Origin: Streptococcus mitis
GTDB taxonomy: Bacteria > Bacillota > Bacilli > Lactobacillales > Streptococcaceae
Reading direction: 5' to 3'
Length of the DNA stretch: 64,000 nucleotides
NCBI RefSeq assembly: GCF_016658865.1
Contig: NZ_CP067992.1
Location: 62,001-126,000 of the forward strand
Made by a program: the position numbers and the translations under genes. The notes below the pieces were generated by a model. The model had not been told where the DNA came from. It searched no databases and saw only the letters and a program-made list of their open reading frames with translations. This document shows, in pieces, positions 11,607-21,002 of the stretch. How positions within the stretch are numbered: the stretch's first letter is position 1; every line of letters begins with the position of its first letter.

Positions 11607-14600
11607 ATGAATTTCAAAACTAGTGGAGAAGAAAGACAGAATTTCTCGTTAAGAAAATTGTCAGTTGGCCTTGTATCTGTAGCAGTTGCGTGTTTCTTTT
11701 TGATGGGAACTGGCCTACAGACTGTATCTGCCCAAGAATCTCATACCGTTAATTATACTTATGTTTTAGAGTCGGACTTGACTGATGAAGAGAAGGCTCT
11801 CTTGGTTACATCCCTACCACAAGTAGCGGAAGAAACTGATGCGACTTACTATCTGGTTTATCGAGCCAATCAAGTATTGCCCAATACGGGGACCAGCTCT
11901 TCATTAGGGACTGTTGCCTTGGTGGCAGGCCTTAGTTTATTGATTGTAGTAGTTCTTAAGGGACGTGATGGCAAGAGCAAGATTAGTCGATTCTTGTTAG
12001 TAAGCGCTCTAGGCAGTCAGTTGCTGTCTCCAACTGCCCTTGCCTTGACTAGCGAAACACTAGCTGCTTATAACACCCAACTATCGGTTCAGGCAGGAGA
12101 TGCCTTGCCAGCCCCGGTTGATATCCCTGGATATACATACATTGGATATGTGAAAAATAAAGTGACTGATGTTAAGCAATCAGATAAACAGAAGGCGCAT
12201 GACAGCAAGTCTAACTTAGAAAATGTAGATAGCTCAACGATAGAGGAACAACAAGGAGGAACACCTTCTCCTATAGAGCCTCAACTACAAAAAAACAAAG
12301 AAACTGTAGTGCAAGCAAAGGGGAGCCAAGAGCCGGGTCATGAAGGTGCTGCCCTAGTTCAACCCGTTCAACCGACTTATACAGAACCCGTTAGCACCCA
12401 AGGCACACAAGAGTCAGGTCATGAGGGCGATGCCCTAGTTCGACCAGTGCAACCAGCCTACACAGCACCAATCAGTACTCAAGGCACACAAGAGTCAGGT
12501 CATGAGGGCGAGGCTCTAGTTCGACCAGTGCAACCAGCCTACACAGCACCAATCAGTACTCAAGGTACACAAGAGTCAGGTCATGAGGGCGATGCCCTAG
12601 TTCAACCCGTTCAACCGACTTATACAGAACCCGTTAGCACCCAAGGTACACAAGAGCCCGGCCATGAAGGCGAATCCCTAGTCCAACCAGCACAACCTTC
12701 TTACACAGCCCCGTTAGAAGCAAAAGGCACACAAGAGCCCGGTCATGAGGGCGAATCTCTGGTTCAGCCAGCTCAGCCGTCTTATACAGAATCGTTAGAA
12801 GCAAAAGGTACGCAAGAGCCCGGTCATGAGGGCGAATCTCTGGTTCAACCAACTCAACCTTCTTACACAGCCCCGTTAGAAGCAAAAGGTACGCAAGAGC
12901 CCGGTCATGAGGGCGAATCCCTAGTTCAGCCAGAGCCGCCAACTTATACAAGCTCAATCAGTACCCAAGGCACGCAAGGGTCAGGTCATGAAGGAGAATC
13001 TCTGGTTCAACCAGAATTACCGTCTTATACAGATCCAATCAGTACTCAAGGAACACAAGAGCAGGGTCACGAGGGCGAGGCTGCTGTGGCAGAAGCTCTT
13101 CCTGAACTGCCTTTGACAAGTACTCGTCGAACAGTAACGGAAACTATCCCTCACGAAACTGAAGAAATCGAAGATGCGACCATCTTGAAAAATCATCGAG
13201 AAATTGCTCAGGAAGGAAAAGATGGTTTACGGACAATCGAGTTTGAAGATTATCTCGTAAATGGTAAGGTAGAATCTAGCAAGGAAATTTCACGTACAGA
13301 AGTAGAACCAACCAAAGAGATTGTCAAGGTTGGTAGTCTTGTTAAAACCAAACCGACAGTTGAAATTACTAATCTGGTTAAAGATGAGAGCAAAAAAGCA
13401 GTAGCGGTCAACTATCATCTAGATGATCCGACGTCTGCTTTTGTTAAGGCCAAGGCCCAAATTTTTCAAAATGGAACACTGATTAAAGAAGTGGATTTGA
13501 AAGATTTATCCGTTCAGCAAACGATTGATGGTTTGGACTACTATACTCCTTATACAATTAAGACTTACTTGACCTATAATCTAGGCCAATCTGATCAGGA
13601 AAATACAGAAGTATCAACGAAAGATTTTCAATTGGACTATAAGAAAATTGAAATCAAAGATGTGGATGAAGTGGGGCTCTATGGTAAGGAAGATGGTCAC
13701 TACCGTCGTTATCTGAATCTATCAGAAGTACCAAGCGACCTGTCACCTTATTTTGTCAAAGTCAAATCAGATAAGATGAAAGAAATGTTGCTACCAGTTA
13801 GCTCTATTAAGGAAACAGAAGATGGGAAATACAAGGTAACCGTTGCCTTCAATGAACTGGTTCAAGAGAAAGATTCAGCATACAAGGATAACTATAGCTT
13901 CACAGTTGATAAGCAAAAGCTTGCCAAGGACGGTGTCTATACTTCCTTCAAGAAACTGATTGCTGCCATGCAGGGTAATCTTGCTGGAACCTTTAAACTT
14001 GGAGCTGATATGACAGCTGATGAAGTGGCCTTAGCAAAGGGACAAACCAGCTATGTGACAGGCACTTTCACTGGTAATCTTATCGGTGCGAGTGATGGGA
14101 AGCCGTTTGCGATTTATGACCTCAAGACAGCCTTGTTTGATAACTTGACCAAGGCTACTGTGAAAGATATTGACCTTAAAGCAGTAGCGATTAAGAGTCA
14201 AGAAGACACAGCCAGTCTAGCAAAAGTGGCTACTAACAGTCAGATTAGTAATGTAGCTGTAGAAGGTCAATTGACAGGTAGCAAGTCAGTTGCAGGCTTG
14301 GTAGCGAAGGCTCAGGATACAGAAATCACTAATAGTTCCTTTACAGGTAGCATTCAGGCCAAGCATGCGGATGCTTCTCCTTACTATGTGGGAGGTATAG
14401 CAGGGCTCTTATCTGGTACTAAGGCTAAGATTGATAAGGTAGCTGTTGATACAAGTATTTCTAGCAATGCCCGCAACAATGACCAATTTGCTGGAGGTAT
14501 TGTAGGGAAAGTTCAAAGTGGTGCTTTGGTCTCTCATGCACTAGCAAGTGGAACTATCCTCAATACGACAACCTATCCACGTGTCGGAGGTATAGCTGGC

Positions 14601-17426
14601 TCTACATGGCAAAATGGCCGTATCCATCATGTCGTTAGCATGGTTAATACTGGAGATGGTTATGGCATCACAGGAGACCAATATAAGGGAGCGGACATCA
14701 AAGATGCCAGCACTGCTGTTGAGAACAAGAAGGCTGATCTCTATGCGACCCCAATCACCCAAGACCAGGCTAGAGAAAAGGTTCAGTCTTATGGGATGAC
14801 AGTGACACTAGACGATACAGGTCAAACACTAAAGAACAATCAACGAAGTGTGGACTATACTCAGTTAAGTCAAGGCCAAGCTAGTCGAAAAGTTGCTTAT
14901 CACAATATTGAGAAATTGATGCCTTTCTATAACAAAGAGTTAGTGGTTCACTATGGAAATCAAGTCGATCCTACGGATAAGCTCTACACCACAGAACTAC
15001 TGGATGTTGTACCAATGAAGGACAATGACATCATCACAGATATTCAGGCCAATAAAGCAGCAATCAATAAGCTTATGTTGCATTTTGCTGATAATACAAT
15101 CAGCTACTTGGACGTCACTTACAAAGATGACTTCAAAAATACACAAATTGCAGAGTACAGCGTAGCAGGCAAAAACTTTATCTTTACGCCAGAGGCCTTT
15201 CTATCTGATTATACGAAAGTGACCAATCAGGTTCTAGCAGATTTGCAAGGGGTCGAATATGACTCGGCAGCCATGAGAAAAGTCCTTGGTATTGAGGCAG
15301 ATGCTTCACTTGATCCACTATATTTGGATAAAGAATTTGAAAAAGTCAAGGCTAATATCGGTGAACATCTTCGTAAAGTACTAGCCATGGACAAGTCTAT
15401 CAATACGATGGGAGATAGTGTAGCGACCTACATCAGTGAGAAAATCAAGAACAACAAGGAAGCTTTCTTGCTTGGTTTGACCTACCTCAATCGCTGGTAC
15501 AATATCAACTATGATCACATCAATACCAAGGACCTCAATACCTATAAGTTTGACTTTGATGGCAATAGCACAGCCTCAACCCTGGATACCATTATTGCCC
15601 TAGGTCAGAGTGGTATGGAAAATCTCAAGGCATCAAATAATACAAGTGCCTATGAGACAACCTTGGCCGCCGCAAAAGGTCGCAAGACAGTGACGGATTT
15701 ACTAGAGTCTTACAGAAAACTCTTCCTACCAACCAAAACCAATAATGAATGGTTGAAGACAAATACCAAGGCCTATATAGTAGAGAGTAAATCAGCAATT
15801 CCAGAAGTGCGTGCTAAACAAGAGTCAGCTAGAGCGGATAGTAAGTATACGCTGGGAGTTTATGACCGTATTACGGCACCAAGTTGGAAATTAAAAAACA
15901 TGCTCCTACCGTTATTGACATTGCCAGAAGAGGATGTCTATGTGATTTCAAACCTTTCTACCTTGGCCTTTGGTGGCTACGAACGCTACCGTGACCGTGT
16001 CAATAATACAGTCTTGTCAGGAGAAGAACTGCGTCAGTATGTTCGTGCCAAGGTCGATCAGTCGGCTGAATGGCAACGAGACCACTACGATATCTGGTAC
16101 CATCTCCTTTCACCAGAATACAAAGAAAAACTCTTCCGTTCAGTCATGGTTTCAGATGGCTTTGGTATGAAAGATAGCAATAGCAAGTATTACTGGGCTA
16201 CCCTGTCTGATAAGGCCATTGATTCGATTTATAACTTCTTTGGACCAACTGGTAAGTGGTATGGGGAAAGCAAAGGAGCTGGAGCCTATGCCAACGGTTC
16301 AGAGGTCCACTATGTCAGCGACCGCTTGTTGGATAAATACGGAACATCTGTCTATACTCATGAAATGGTTCACAATTCTGACGGACATATTTACTTTGAA
16401 GGGAAAGGTCGTCGTGAAGGATTGGGAGCAGAGTTGTACGCCCTAGGATTGTTACAATCTGCTGACAACCTAGATAAGGATGCTATTGTCTTGAACACCC
16501 TCTATAAAGGGGATAAGGATTCACCAACTCGCTTGCATACTTATGACCCGACAAGCCGCTTTACATCAGCTGCAGCCTTGCAAGAGTATGTTCACGGTAT
16601 GTACGATGTCTTGTACACCTTGGACGCTATGGAAGCCAATGCCATTTTAACTAAGTCAAATGATGTTAAGAAAAAATGGTTTAGAAAAATAGAGAATTTC
16701 TACATTGAGGACAAGTATCATAAACAAACGCATGCAGGAAACTCTGTTCGTCCATTGACAGATGCTGAAGTTAGCAAACTAACCAGTCTCAATGCCTTGA
16801 TTGACAATGATATCATCAACCGTCGGGCTTACCGTGATAAGAGTGACTATACTCGTAATGGCTATCATCTTATCAGTATGTTCTCACCGATTTATGCGGC
16901 CCTCAGCAATCCAAAGGGTGCGCCTGGCGATATCATGTTTAGAAAGACAGCCTACGAATTGTTGGCAGAAAAAGGTTACCAAGATGGCTTCTTACCATAT
17001 GTATCGAATCAATATGCAGAAGAAGCTAAACGCAATGGGGATATTACCTATTCAGATTGGCTCCGAAAAGATGTGGGCCTCATCACTGATAGCCTCGTCT
17101 TGAAAAATGTTTTTGCCAACAAATACGGTTCATGGGCTGATTTCAAGAAGGATATGTTTAATAAACGTATTCGCAAGCAAGACCAGTTGAAACCAATCAC
17201 TATTCAGTATGAACTTGGTGTACCAAACAGCAGCAAGGAGATTACAATTCGTTCAGCTGCTCAAATGCAAGAACTGATCGATCAAGCAGTGGCAAAAGAT
17301 GTGGCTAACATTGACCGTACGACAAGCCACGCTCCTGCAAGTTGGGTCCACTTATTAAAACAAAAAATCTACAATGCCTACCTACGTAGCACAGATGATT
17401 TCAGAGAATCGATTTATAAACAATAA
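11607..17426 (+). CDS. zmpC: ZmpC-type M26 zinc metalloprotease
   Basis: A 1939-residue surface protease of peptidase family M26 (IgA1 protease/ZmpB/ZmpC). The start is ATG 11607 with AGAGGGG upstream; an open frame from 11439 adds 56 codons with no ribosome site. Order of parts: YSIRK-like signal (NFSLRKLSVGLVS); an N-terminal LPNTG at residues 91-95 followed by a membrane segment (anchor placed N-terminally, as in this family); nine 27-residue repeats (239-481); a G5 domain (about 510-580); the M26 N-terminal region with beta-helix-like repeats; and the catalytic domain. The zinc site is His1585-Glu1586-x-x-His1589 with Glu1609. I call it ZmpC rather than ZmpB or Iga from its position after galM; sequence comparison could change that. 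Its only visible -10 is TATAAT at 11538-11543. Confidence 0.85.
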   Translation: MNFKTSGEERQNFSLRKLSVGLVSVAVACFFLMGTGLQTVSAQESHTVNYTYVLESDLTDEEKALLVTSLPQVAEETDATYYLVYRANQVLPNTGTSSSLGTVALVAGLSLLIVVVLKGRDGKSKISRFLLVSALGSQLLSPTALALTSETLAAYNTQLSVQAGDALPAPVDIPGYTYIGYVKNKVTDVKQSDKQKAHDSKSNLENVDSSTIEEQQGGTPSPIEPQLQKNKETVVQAKGSQEPGHEGAALVQPVQPTYTEPVSTQGTQESGHEGDALVRPVQPAYTAPISTQGTQESGHEGEALVRPVQPAYTAPISTQGTQESGHEGDALVQPVQPTYTEPVSTQGTQEPGHEGESLVQPAQPSYTAPLEAKGTQEPGHEGESLVQPAQPSYTESLEAKGTQEPGHEGESLVQPTQPSYTAPLEAKGTQEPGHEGESLVQPEPPTYTSSISTQGTQGSGHEGESLVQPELPSYTDPISTQGTQEQGHEGEAAVAEALPELPLTSTRRTVTETIPHETEEIEDATILKNHREIAQEGKDGLRTIEFEDYLVNGKVESSKEISRTEVEPTKEIVKVGSLVKTKPTVEITNLVKDESKKAVAVNYHLDDPTSAFVKAKAQIFQNGTLIKEVDLKDLSVQQTIDGLDYYTPYTIKTYLTYNLGQSDQENTEVSTKDFQLDYKKIEIKDVDEVGLYGKEDGHYRRYLNLSEVPSDLSPYFVKVKSDKMKEMLLPVSSIKETEDGKYKVTVAFNELVQEKDSAYKDNYSFTVDKQKLAKDGVYTSFKKLIAAMQGNLAGTFKLGADMTADEVALAKGQTSYVTGTFTGNLIGASDGKPFAIYDLKTALFDNLTKATVKDIDLKAVAIKSQEDTASLAKVATNSQISNVAVEGQLTGSKSVAGLVAKAQDTEITNSSFTGSIQAKHADASPYYVGGIAGLLSGTKAKIDKVAVDTSISSNARNNDQFAGGIVGKVQSGALVSHALASGTILNTTTYPRVGGIAGSTWQNGRIHHVVSMVNTGDGYGITGDQYKGADIKDASTAVENKKADLYATPITQDQAREKVQSYGMTVTLDDTGQTLKNNQRSVDYTQLSQGQASRKVAYHNIEKLMPFYNKELVVHYGNQVDPTDKLYTTELLDVVPMKDNDIITDIQANKAAINKLMLHFADNTISYLDVTYKDDFKNTQIAEYSVAGKNFIFTPEAFLSDYTKVTNQVLADLQGVEYDSAAMRKVLGIEADASLDPLYLDKEFEKVKANIGEHLRKVLAMDKSINTMGDSVATYISEKIKNNKEAFLLGLTYLNRWYNINYDHINTKDLNTYKFDFDGNSTASTLDTIIALGQSGMENLKASNNTSAYETTLAAAKGRKTVTDLLESYRKLFLPTKTNNEWLKTNTKAYIVESKSAIPEVRAKQESARADSKYTLGVYDRITAPSWKLKNMLLPLLTLPEEDVYVISNLSTLAFGGYERYRDRVNNTVLSGEELRQYVRAKVDQSAEWQRDHYDIWYHLLSPEYKEKLFRSVMVSDGFGMKDSNSKYYWATLSDKAIDSIYNFFGPTGKWYGESKGAGAYANGSEVHYVSDRLLDKYGTSVYTHEMVHNSDGHIYFEGKGRREGLGAELYALGLLQSADNLDKDAIVLNTLYKGDKDSPTRLHTYDPTSRFTSAAALQEYVHGMYDVLYTLDAMEANAILTKSNDVKKKWFRKIENFYIEDKYHKQTHAGNSVRPLTDAEVSKLTSLNALIDNDIINRRAYRDKSDYTRNGYHLISMFSPIYAALSNPKGAPGDIMFRKTAYELLAEKGYQDGFLPYVSNQYAEEAKRNGDITYSDWLRKDVGLITDSLVLKNVFANKYGSWADFKKDMFNKRIRKQDQLKPITIQYELGVPNSSKEITIRSAAQMQELIDQAVAKDVANIDRTTSHAPASWVHLLKQKIYNAYLRSTDDFRESIYKQ
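12321..13049 (+). repeat. Nine 81-bp in-frame repeats in zmpC
   Basis: Nine consecutive units of exactly 27 codons, consensus GTQEPGHEGESLVQP followed by a variable Pro/Thr/Tyr half, plus a partial tenth unit up to about 13079. Unit variants are interleaved (ESGHEGDALV, EPGHEGESLV), which points to unequal crossing-over. The units form a Glu/Gly/Pro-rich stalk between the membrane anchor and the G5 domain. Confidence 0.9.
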
Positions 17427-17465
17427 GAAAACTCCCCCAAGCTATCCTGTCTAAACCAGTCCACC

Positions 17466-17494
17466 TTGCAGATGGTCAGTCTTTGTGATAGAAT
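17466..17494 (+). promoter_or_regulatory. Promoter in front of the sialylation operon
   Basis: -35 TTGCAG (17466-17471), 17-bp spacer, TGa extended -10 TAGAAT (17489-17494). The predicted start is near 17501. It is one of the better promoters in the window and points towards the short terminated transcript described next. Confidence 0.7.
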
Positions 17495-17500
17495 AGCATA

Positions 17501-17587
17501 AAGTCCTTTTGAGGGGGAACTTGCTAGGAAATCCCCAAGCATTGTAACGGAAAAACCACCCTCGCTTCTTTGTGAGGGTGGTTTTTC
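17501..17587 (+). ncRNA. Candidate small RNA or leader-attenuator
   Basis: A transcript from the promoter at 17466-17494 would run about 87 nt and end at an excellent intrinsic terminator (stem AAAAACCACCCTC / GAGGGTGGTTTTT, 17551-17587), 38 bp before the glycosyltransferase gene. A second stem can pair GGGGA and TCCCC inside it. It also holds a purine-rich GAGGGGG followed by a TTG-started frame of eight codons (17521-17547), which could be a leader peptide. It lacks the TTTAAG repeats of CiaR-driven csRNA promoters. The hairpin also serves as the terminator of zmpC. Small RNA and attenuator readings cannot be told apart here. Confidence 0.5.
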
Positions 17588-17625
17588 CTTTGTAAGTAGA
17601 AAATAAGAGAGAAAGAGTCTACATC

Positions 17626-18957
17626 ATGTCGAGAATTGTCACCATTCATCCAGCCAAGGAAATCCATCGCTATGGTTTTGAGAGTACCCAAGTCTATCGA
17701 GCCCGTATAGCACGATATCTGGGTTTGGAATATGTTCACCTTGTATCGAGCCCTCAGCTTCGTCCTGATTGGAAGAAAGATTTAATCAAGTTAGGATTTT
17801 TAGAAAAAGAACTGATATGTGTTCCGCATAGTTTTTCAGATATAGGCCATGCAGACTTATCAGTGAAGCCAGAAAGTCTGACACTATCAGCTGGAGATCA
17901 GGTTGAGCTCAATGAGGATGGTTTTGTGGCCTCTGTTACCCTAGGAGATGGCTCGGGGAGATATTACTATACCAAAGGTCCTTTCTTATTTGAAGATTTC
18001 AAGGAGAAGGAACTTCGTTGGTATCATGAAAATGGAGAACTGGCCCTTGAAGGACGCTTTATCGATCCCTTTAAAGAACCCTCTCCTGTAACCATCTTTT
18101 ACCCAGAATACATCTACCGCATAGGAGGAGAGATCCGTTCTGAAGAGGACTTGCTGGTTAAATTCTTAGCCAGATGGGCCCAGCAAACCGACCTCTTCAT
18201 CCGTGACCAACAAATCGTACCCAAGCCTAGCCTCTGGCGTTATATGGAAAACACGGACAAAAATTACTATGAAGTCATCCATGAAAATGTCATGCGAGAC
18301 TTACGCCTCGCCAATCTGCGCAAGACAAACAAATACTTGGTTGCCAGTGAAGTGTTGACTGATACTTTGGCGAAACAAGGGTATGATACCAAGTTTTTAC
18401 CACCAATGTTTACAGAAAAATTAGGTCAGCTAAGAAAAATCGGACCAGTTTTGGACTATTGCTTGGTGGGTCATATGGGAGAAGGTAAGAACGTTGAACT
18501 TGTCATTGAAGCTTTTATCGAACTCTACAAACGTGGCTCCAAGGCCCAGATTACCTTTTATGGTGGTACAGAGGAGCGTCTGGAGGAACTTCGTAATCGC
18601 TACGATCTGCCACCAACCATTCACTTTAAAGGTATCGTTGACGAAGTACCTTATCATCTCCACCAATGCTATTTGTCTGCAAGTTATACAGAGTTATTTG
18701 CCAATGCCTGTATTGAAGCCTTGAGTCAAGGTTTGTTAGCCTTGTTATCTGATGTGGAGATTGCCCATCGTTTTTATGCTGGCCAGTCCAATGCCATCAA
18801 CTTGTTTAAAACCAAATCAGAGTTGATTCAAAAGATAGAAGAGATGGAACAGCCTGATTTTTATCTATCGAATGAAAAAAATCTAGCTTTAGCCTCTCGC
18901 TATTCTCTGGAAAAAGTAGCTCACATATACAGAGAACTATTAGATAGGAACTTCTAG
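17626..18957 (+). CDS. GT-B glycosyltransferase, GtfA/TarM-like
   Basis: A 443-residue glycosyltransferase of the GT4 type. The C-terminal half has GHMGEGKNVELVIEAF (about residue 285), a nucleotide-sugar loop with GGTEERLEEL, and the E-x7-E signature ELFANACIE (about residue 352). The N-terminal half (GFESTQVYRARIARYLG, then LGFLEKELICVPHSFSDI and WYHENGELALEG) resembles GtfA of serine-rich-repeat protein glycosylation and TarM of wall teichoic acid, which carry an inserted acceptor-binding beta-sheet domain. The acceptor here is unknown. It is the first gene of a four-gene operon; the next start lies one base after its stop. No signal peptide is visible, so it acts in the cytoplasm. Confidence 0.75.
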   Translation: MSRIVTIHPAKEIHRYGFESTQVYRARIARYLGLEYVHLVSSPQLRPDWKKDLIKLGFLEKELICVPHSFSDIGHADLSVKPESLTLSAGDQVELNEDGFVASVTLGDGSGRYYYTKGPFLFEDFKEKELRWYHENGELALEGRFIDPFKEPSPVTIFYPEYIYRIGGEIRSEEDLLVKFLARWAQQTDLFIRDQQIVPKPSLWRYMENTDKNYYEVIHENVMRDLRLANLRKTNKYLVASEVLTDTLAKQGYDTKFLPPMFTEKLGQLRKIGPVLDYCLVGHMGEGKNVELVIEAFIELYKRGSKAQITFYGGTEERLEELRNRYDLPPTIHFKGIVDEVPYHLHQCYLSASYTELFANACIEALSQGLLALLSDVEIAHRFYAGQSNAINLFKTKSELIQKIEEMEQPDFYLSNEKNLALASRYSLEKVAHIYRELLDRNF

Positions 18958-18958
18958 G

Positions 18959-20314
18959 ATGTTGGGAATTCTAGTCACCCTATTGCTTTATTTTGGCTTG
19001 ATTTCCTGAATTGCCTATCGGAAAAAAGGGAGCGAAGAGGATTACTATCAGGTTAAGAAAGCTGTTCCAGTGACAGTTTTGGCCTTCTCAGTCTTTGCGA
19101 CCTTGCTCAGTCCCATTTCCTTTTTGACTCTGGTGGGGAATGCCTATACAGGCAGGCCCTATCTCTGGTTTGCTCAGTGTGGCATCTTTCTAGCCATTCC
19201 GCTGGCCCATCGCTACTTTTTGCCCCTCTATCAACAGGGAAACTACGAGACAGCCTATCATCTGTTAGAGGATAAGTTTCAATCGGCTGGCATTCGTTCA
19301 CTGGCTTCAGGACTTTTCATCCTCTACCAGTTGGGGCGAATAGCAGTGGTGACCTACTTGTTGTCTCAGGCCTTAGAGCCCTTTATCCCCATCAATCAGC
19401 TGGTCTTGTCAGCTTTACTTCTTCTCTTGACGGTCTATTATCTGGCAAGGGGTGGTCTCTTGGTTGTGCTGTGGACGGACTTCTTTCAGGGTTTGGTCCT
19501 GCTAGCTATACTAGCCCTCTTTCTACCGAGAATTGCCCAATCTGGCTTAGTCATGAATAGCAGTCAGCAACTCTCTCACTTTGCAGAGAAACTGGATGGG
19601 CAGACGGTCTTGATCCTAGTTGTAGGAGCAGGTTTTAGTAGCTTGTTTTCCTACGTTTCCTCGCAGGATATCGTCCAACGTTTTAATAGCAAAATGGGGC
19701 GTCAGAAGATTGGAAAAATCTTATGGCTACAGGGACTTTTGTCCTTTGGGATTGCCAGTTTGCTGTATCTGATTGGCTGCTTGATTCGTCAGGAAAATTT
19801 CGCTACCACATCGACCAATCCTGTTCTCATCGCTTACGCTCGGGAAGGTCTGGCACCTTGGTTTGGTAGTTTCATCATGCTGGCTCTCTTGGCAGCAGGC
19901 CAATCCACAGTTTCATCCAGTATGAATGCAATCGTGACCTGCTTGAAGTTGGATTTTGCTTGGACAAAGATTCGCTGGTCGCCAAGCCTCCTATCCTTTG
20001 CCTTAGCAGGCTTGTCCTGGCTCCTCTGCCTCTTACTCATGAATGCAGAAATCTACTCCATCTACGAATGGATTAACGGCTTTATGGGCCTGACACTAGG
20101 TGCGATAGGTGGTTTGTACCTCTTGGTCTTGCTCCTCAAAAGACCGAGTTTGTATCTAGCTAAAATCTATCTGGTCATTAGTCTAGGAGCCTTGGTTCTT
20201 TATCATTACAGTGGACTCTTTGCCAACCCCAATCCTTGGTTAAATAGCATTATCGCCCCCCTATCTGCCCTTTTTATCTCAATTCTAGGAAGACTATATG
20301 AAAGAAACATCTAA
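18959..20314 (+). pseudogene. Sodium:solute symporter broken by an in-frame TGA
   Basis: Read through, this frame is 451 residues of an SSS-family transporter with about 12-13 hydrophobic segments; FSYVSSQDIVQRFNSK and QSTVSSSMNAIVTC are typical SSS motifs. The ATG at 18959 has AGGA upstream and overlaps the operon logic (one base after the previous stop). Codon 17 is TGA (19007-19009) in the context FGLIS-stop-IAYRKKGSEEDYY, where relatives would most simply have TGG (Trp). The frame continues cleanly to 20314. A restart at GTG 19070 would lose the first helix. SSS members near sialic acid genes usually import sialic acid, which is my inference for the ancestral substrate. Sequencing error is possible. 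Confidence 0.8.
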
Positions 20315-21002
20315 ACCCATAGCCGTCATTTTGATCCGTTCGGGTTCACGCGGCTTGGTGGATAAAAATATCAAACCGCTTGCAGGCAAACCCTTGGTTT
20401 TCTATACCATAGAAGTCGCTCTAGCCTCCAAGCTATTTAGTGATATCTGGGTTTCCTCAGACTCATTAGCCTATTTAGAACTCTGTCGTCAAGCCTATCC
20501 AGAGATTCGTTGTGTCCACAGATCAAAAGAATTGGCCTTGGCAACAACCTCTAGCTTAGAAACCTTACGCGACTTTTTACAGCCCTTTGAGGAAGAGCAA
20601 GTCTTTGTCAATCTACAGGTGACTTCACCTCTTAGAGAGGTAGAGCACCTCATCGAATCCTATCAACTTTACTGTCAGTCTGGCGCCGACCATTTGATTT
20701 CCTGTGTTAAGGCGGACAAGAGTCGTAGTCTTTACTTGCAGTTTGCGGAGTCGTCATTTATCCATCCCCCTCAAGTTTCCAAGCACTATGCCCGGCAGAA
20801 AGAACCTGTCTATTACTATCCCAACGGTAGTATTTGGATTTCTCGCAAGGACCTTTACCTACGAGATGAGACCTTTTACACGGATAAGACAGTAGCCTAT
20901 GAAATGCCCAAACTCTATTCTTATGATATCGACGATGCCTTGGACTTTGAAGTCGTTGAGACCTTGCTTCACCATCACCACCTAGGAGAATCAAAGAGAT
21001 GA
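20298..21002 (+). CDS. CMP-N-acylneuraminate cytidylyltransferase-like (NeuA-like)
   Basis: A 234-residue nucleotidyltransferase. The N-terminus AVILIRSGSRGLVDKNIKPL is the CTP-binding P-loop-like motif of CMP-sialate synthetases, followed by GKPLVFYTIEVALAS, SSDSLAYLELC, and LQVTSPLRE near residue 103. The C-terminal YDIDDALDFEVVE fits the metal-binding Asp region. It is close to the short NeuA form (about 230 residues) and lacks the C-terminal hydrolase domain of the longer enzymes. It starts 17 bases inside the symporter frame and overlaps the next gene by ATGA, so expression is coupled. Expected reaction: CTP + sialic acid gives CMP-sialic acid. A related 8- or 9-carbon sugar acid is possible. 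Confidence 0.85.
   Translation: MKETSKPIAVILIRSGSRGLVDKNIKPLAGKPLVFYTIEVALASKLFSDIWVSSDSLAYLELCRQAYPEIRCVHRSKELALATTSSLETLRDFLQPFEEEQVFVNLQVTSPLREVEHLIESYQLYCQSGADHLISCVKADKSRSLYLQFAESSFIHPPQVSKHYARQKEPVYYYPNGSIWISRKDLYLRDETFYTDKTVAYEMPKLYSYDIDDALDFEVVETLLHHHHLGESKR

Noticed and set aside
12634..12957. Minus-strand 107-codon frame with internal repeats
   Set aside because: A shadow of the 81-bp repeats of zmpC; its repeats exist only because the sense strand repeats.
17501..17587. Possible CiaR-dependent csRNA
   Set aside because: The promoter has a normal -35 and lacks the two TTTAAG repeats needed for CiaR binding, so I kept only the generic small RNA/attenuator call.
19070..20314. Symporter as an intact 414-residue protein from GTG 19070
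   Set aside because: The upstream in-frame codons, start codon and ribosome site at 18959 fit the operon, and the shorter form would lack the first membrane helix.
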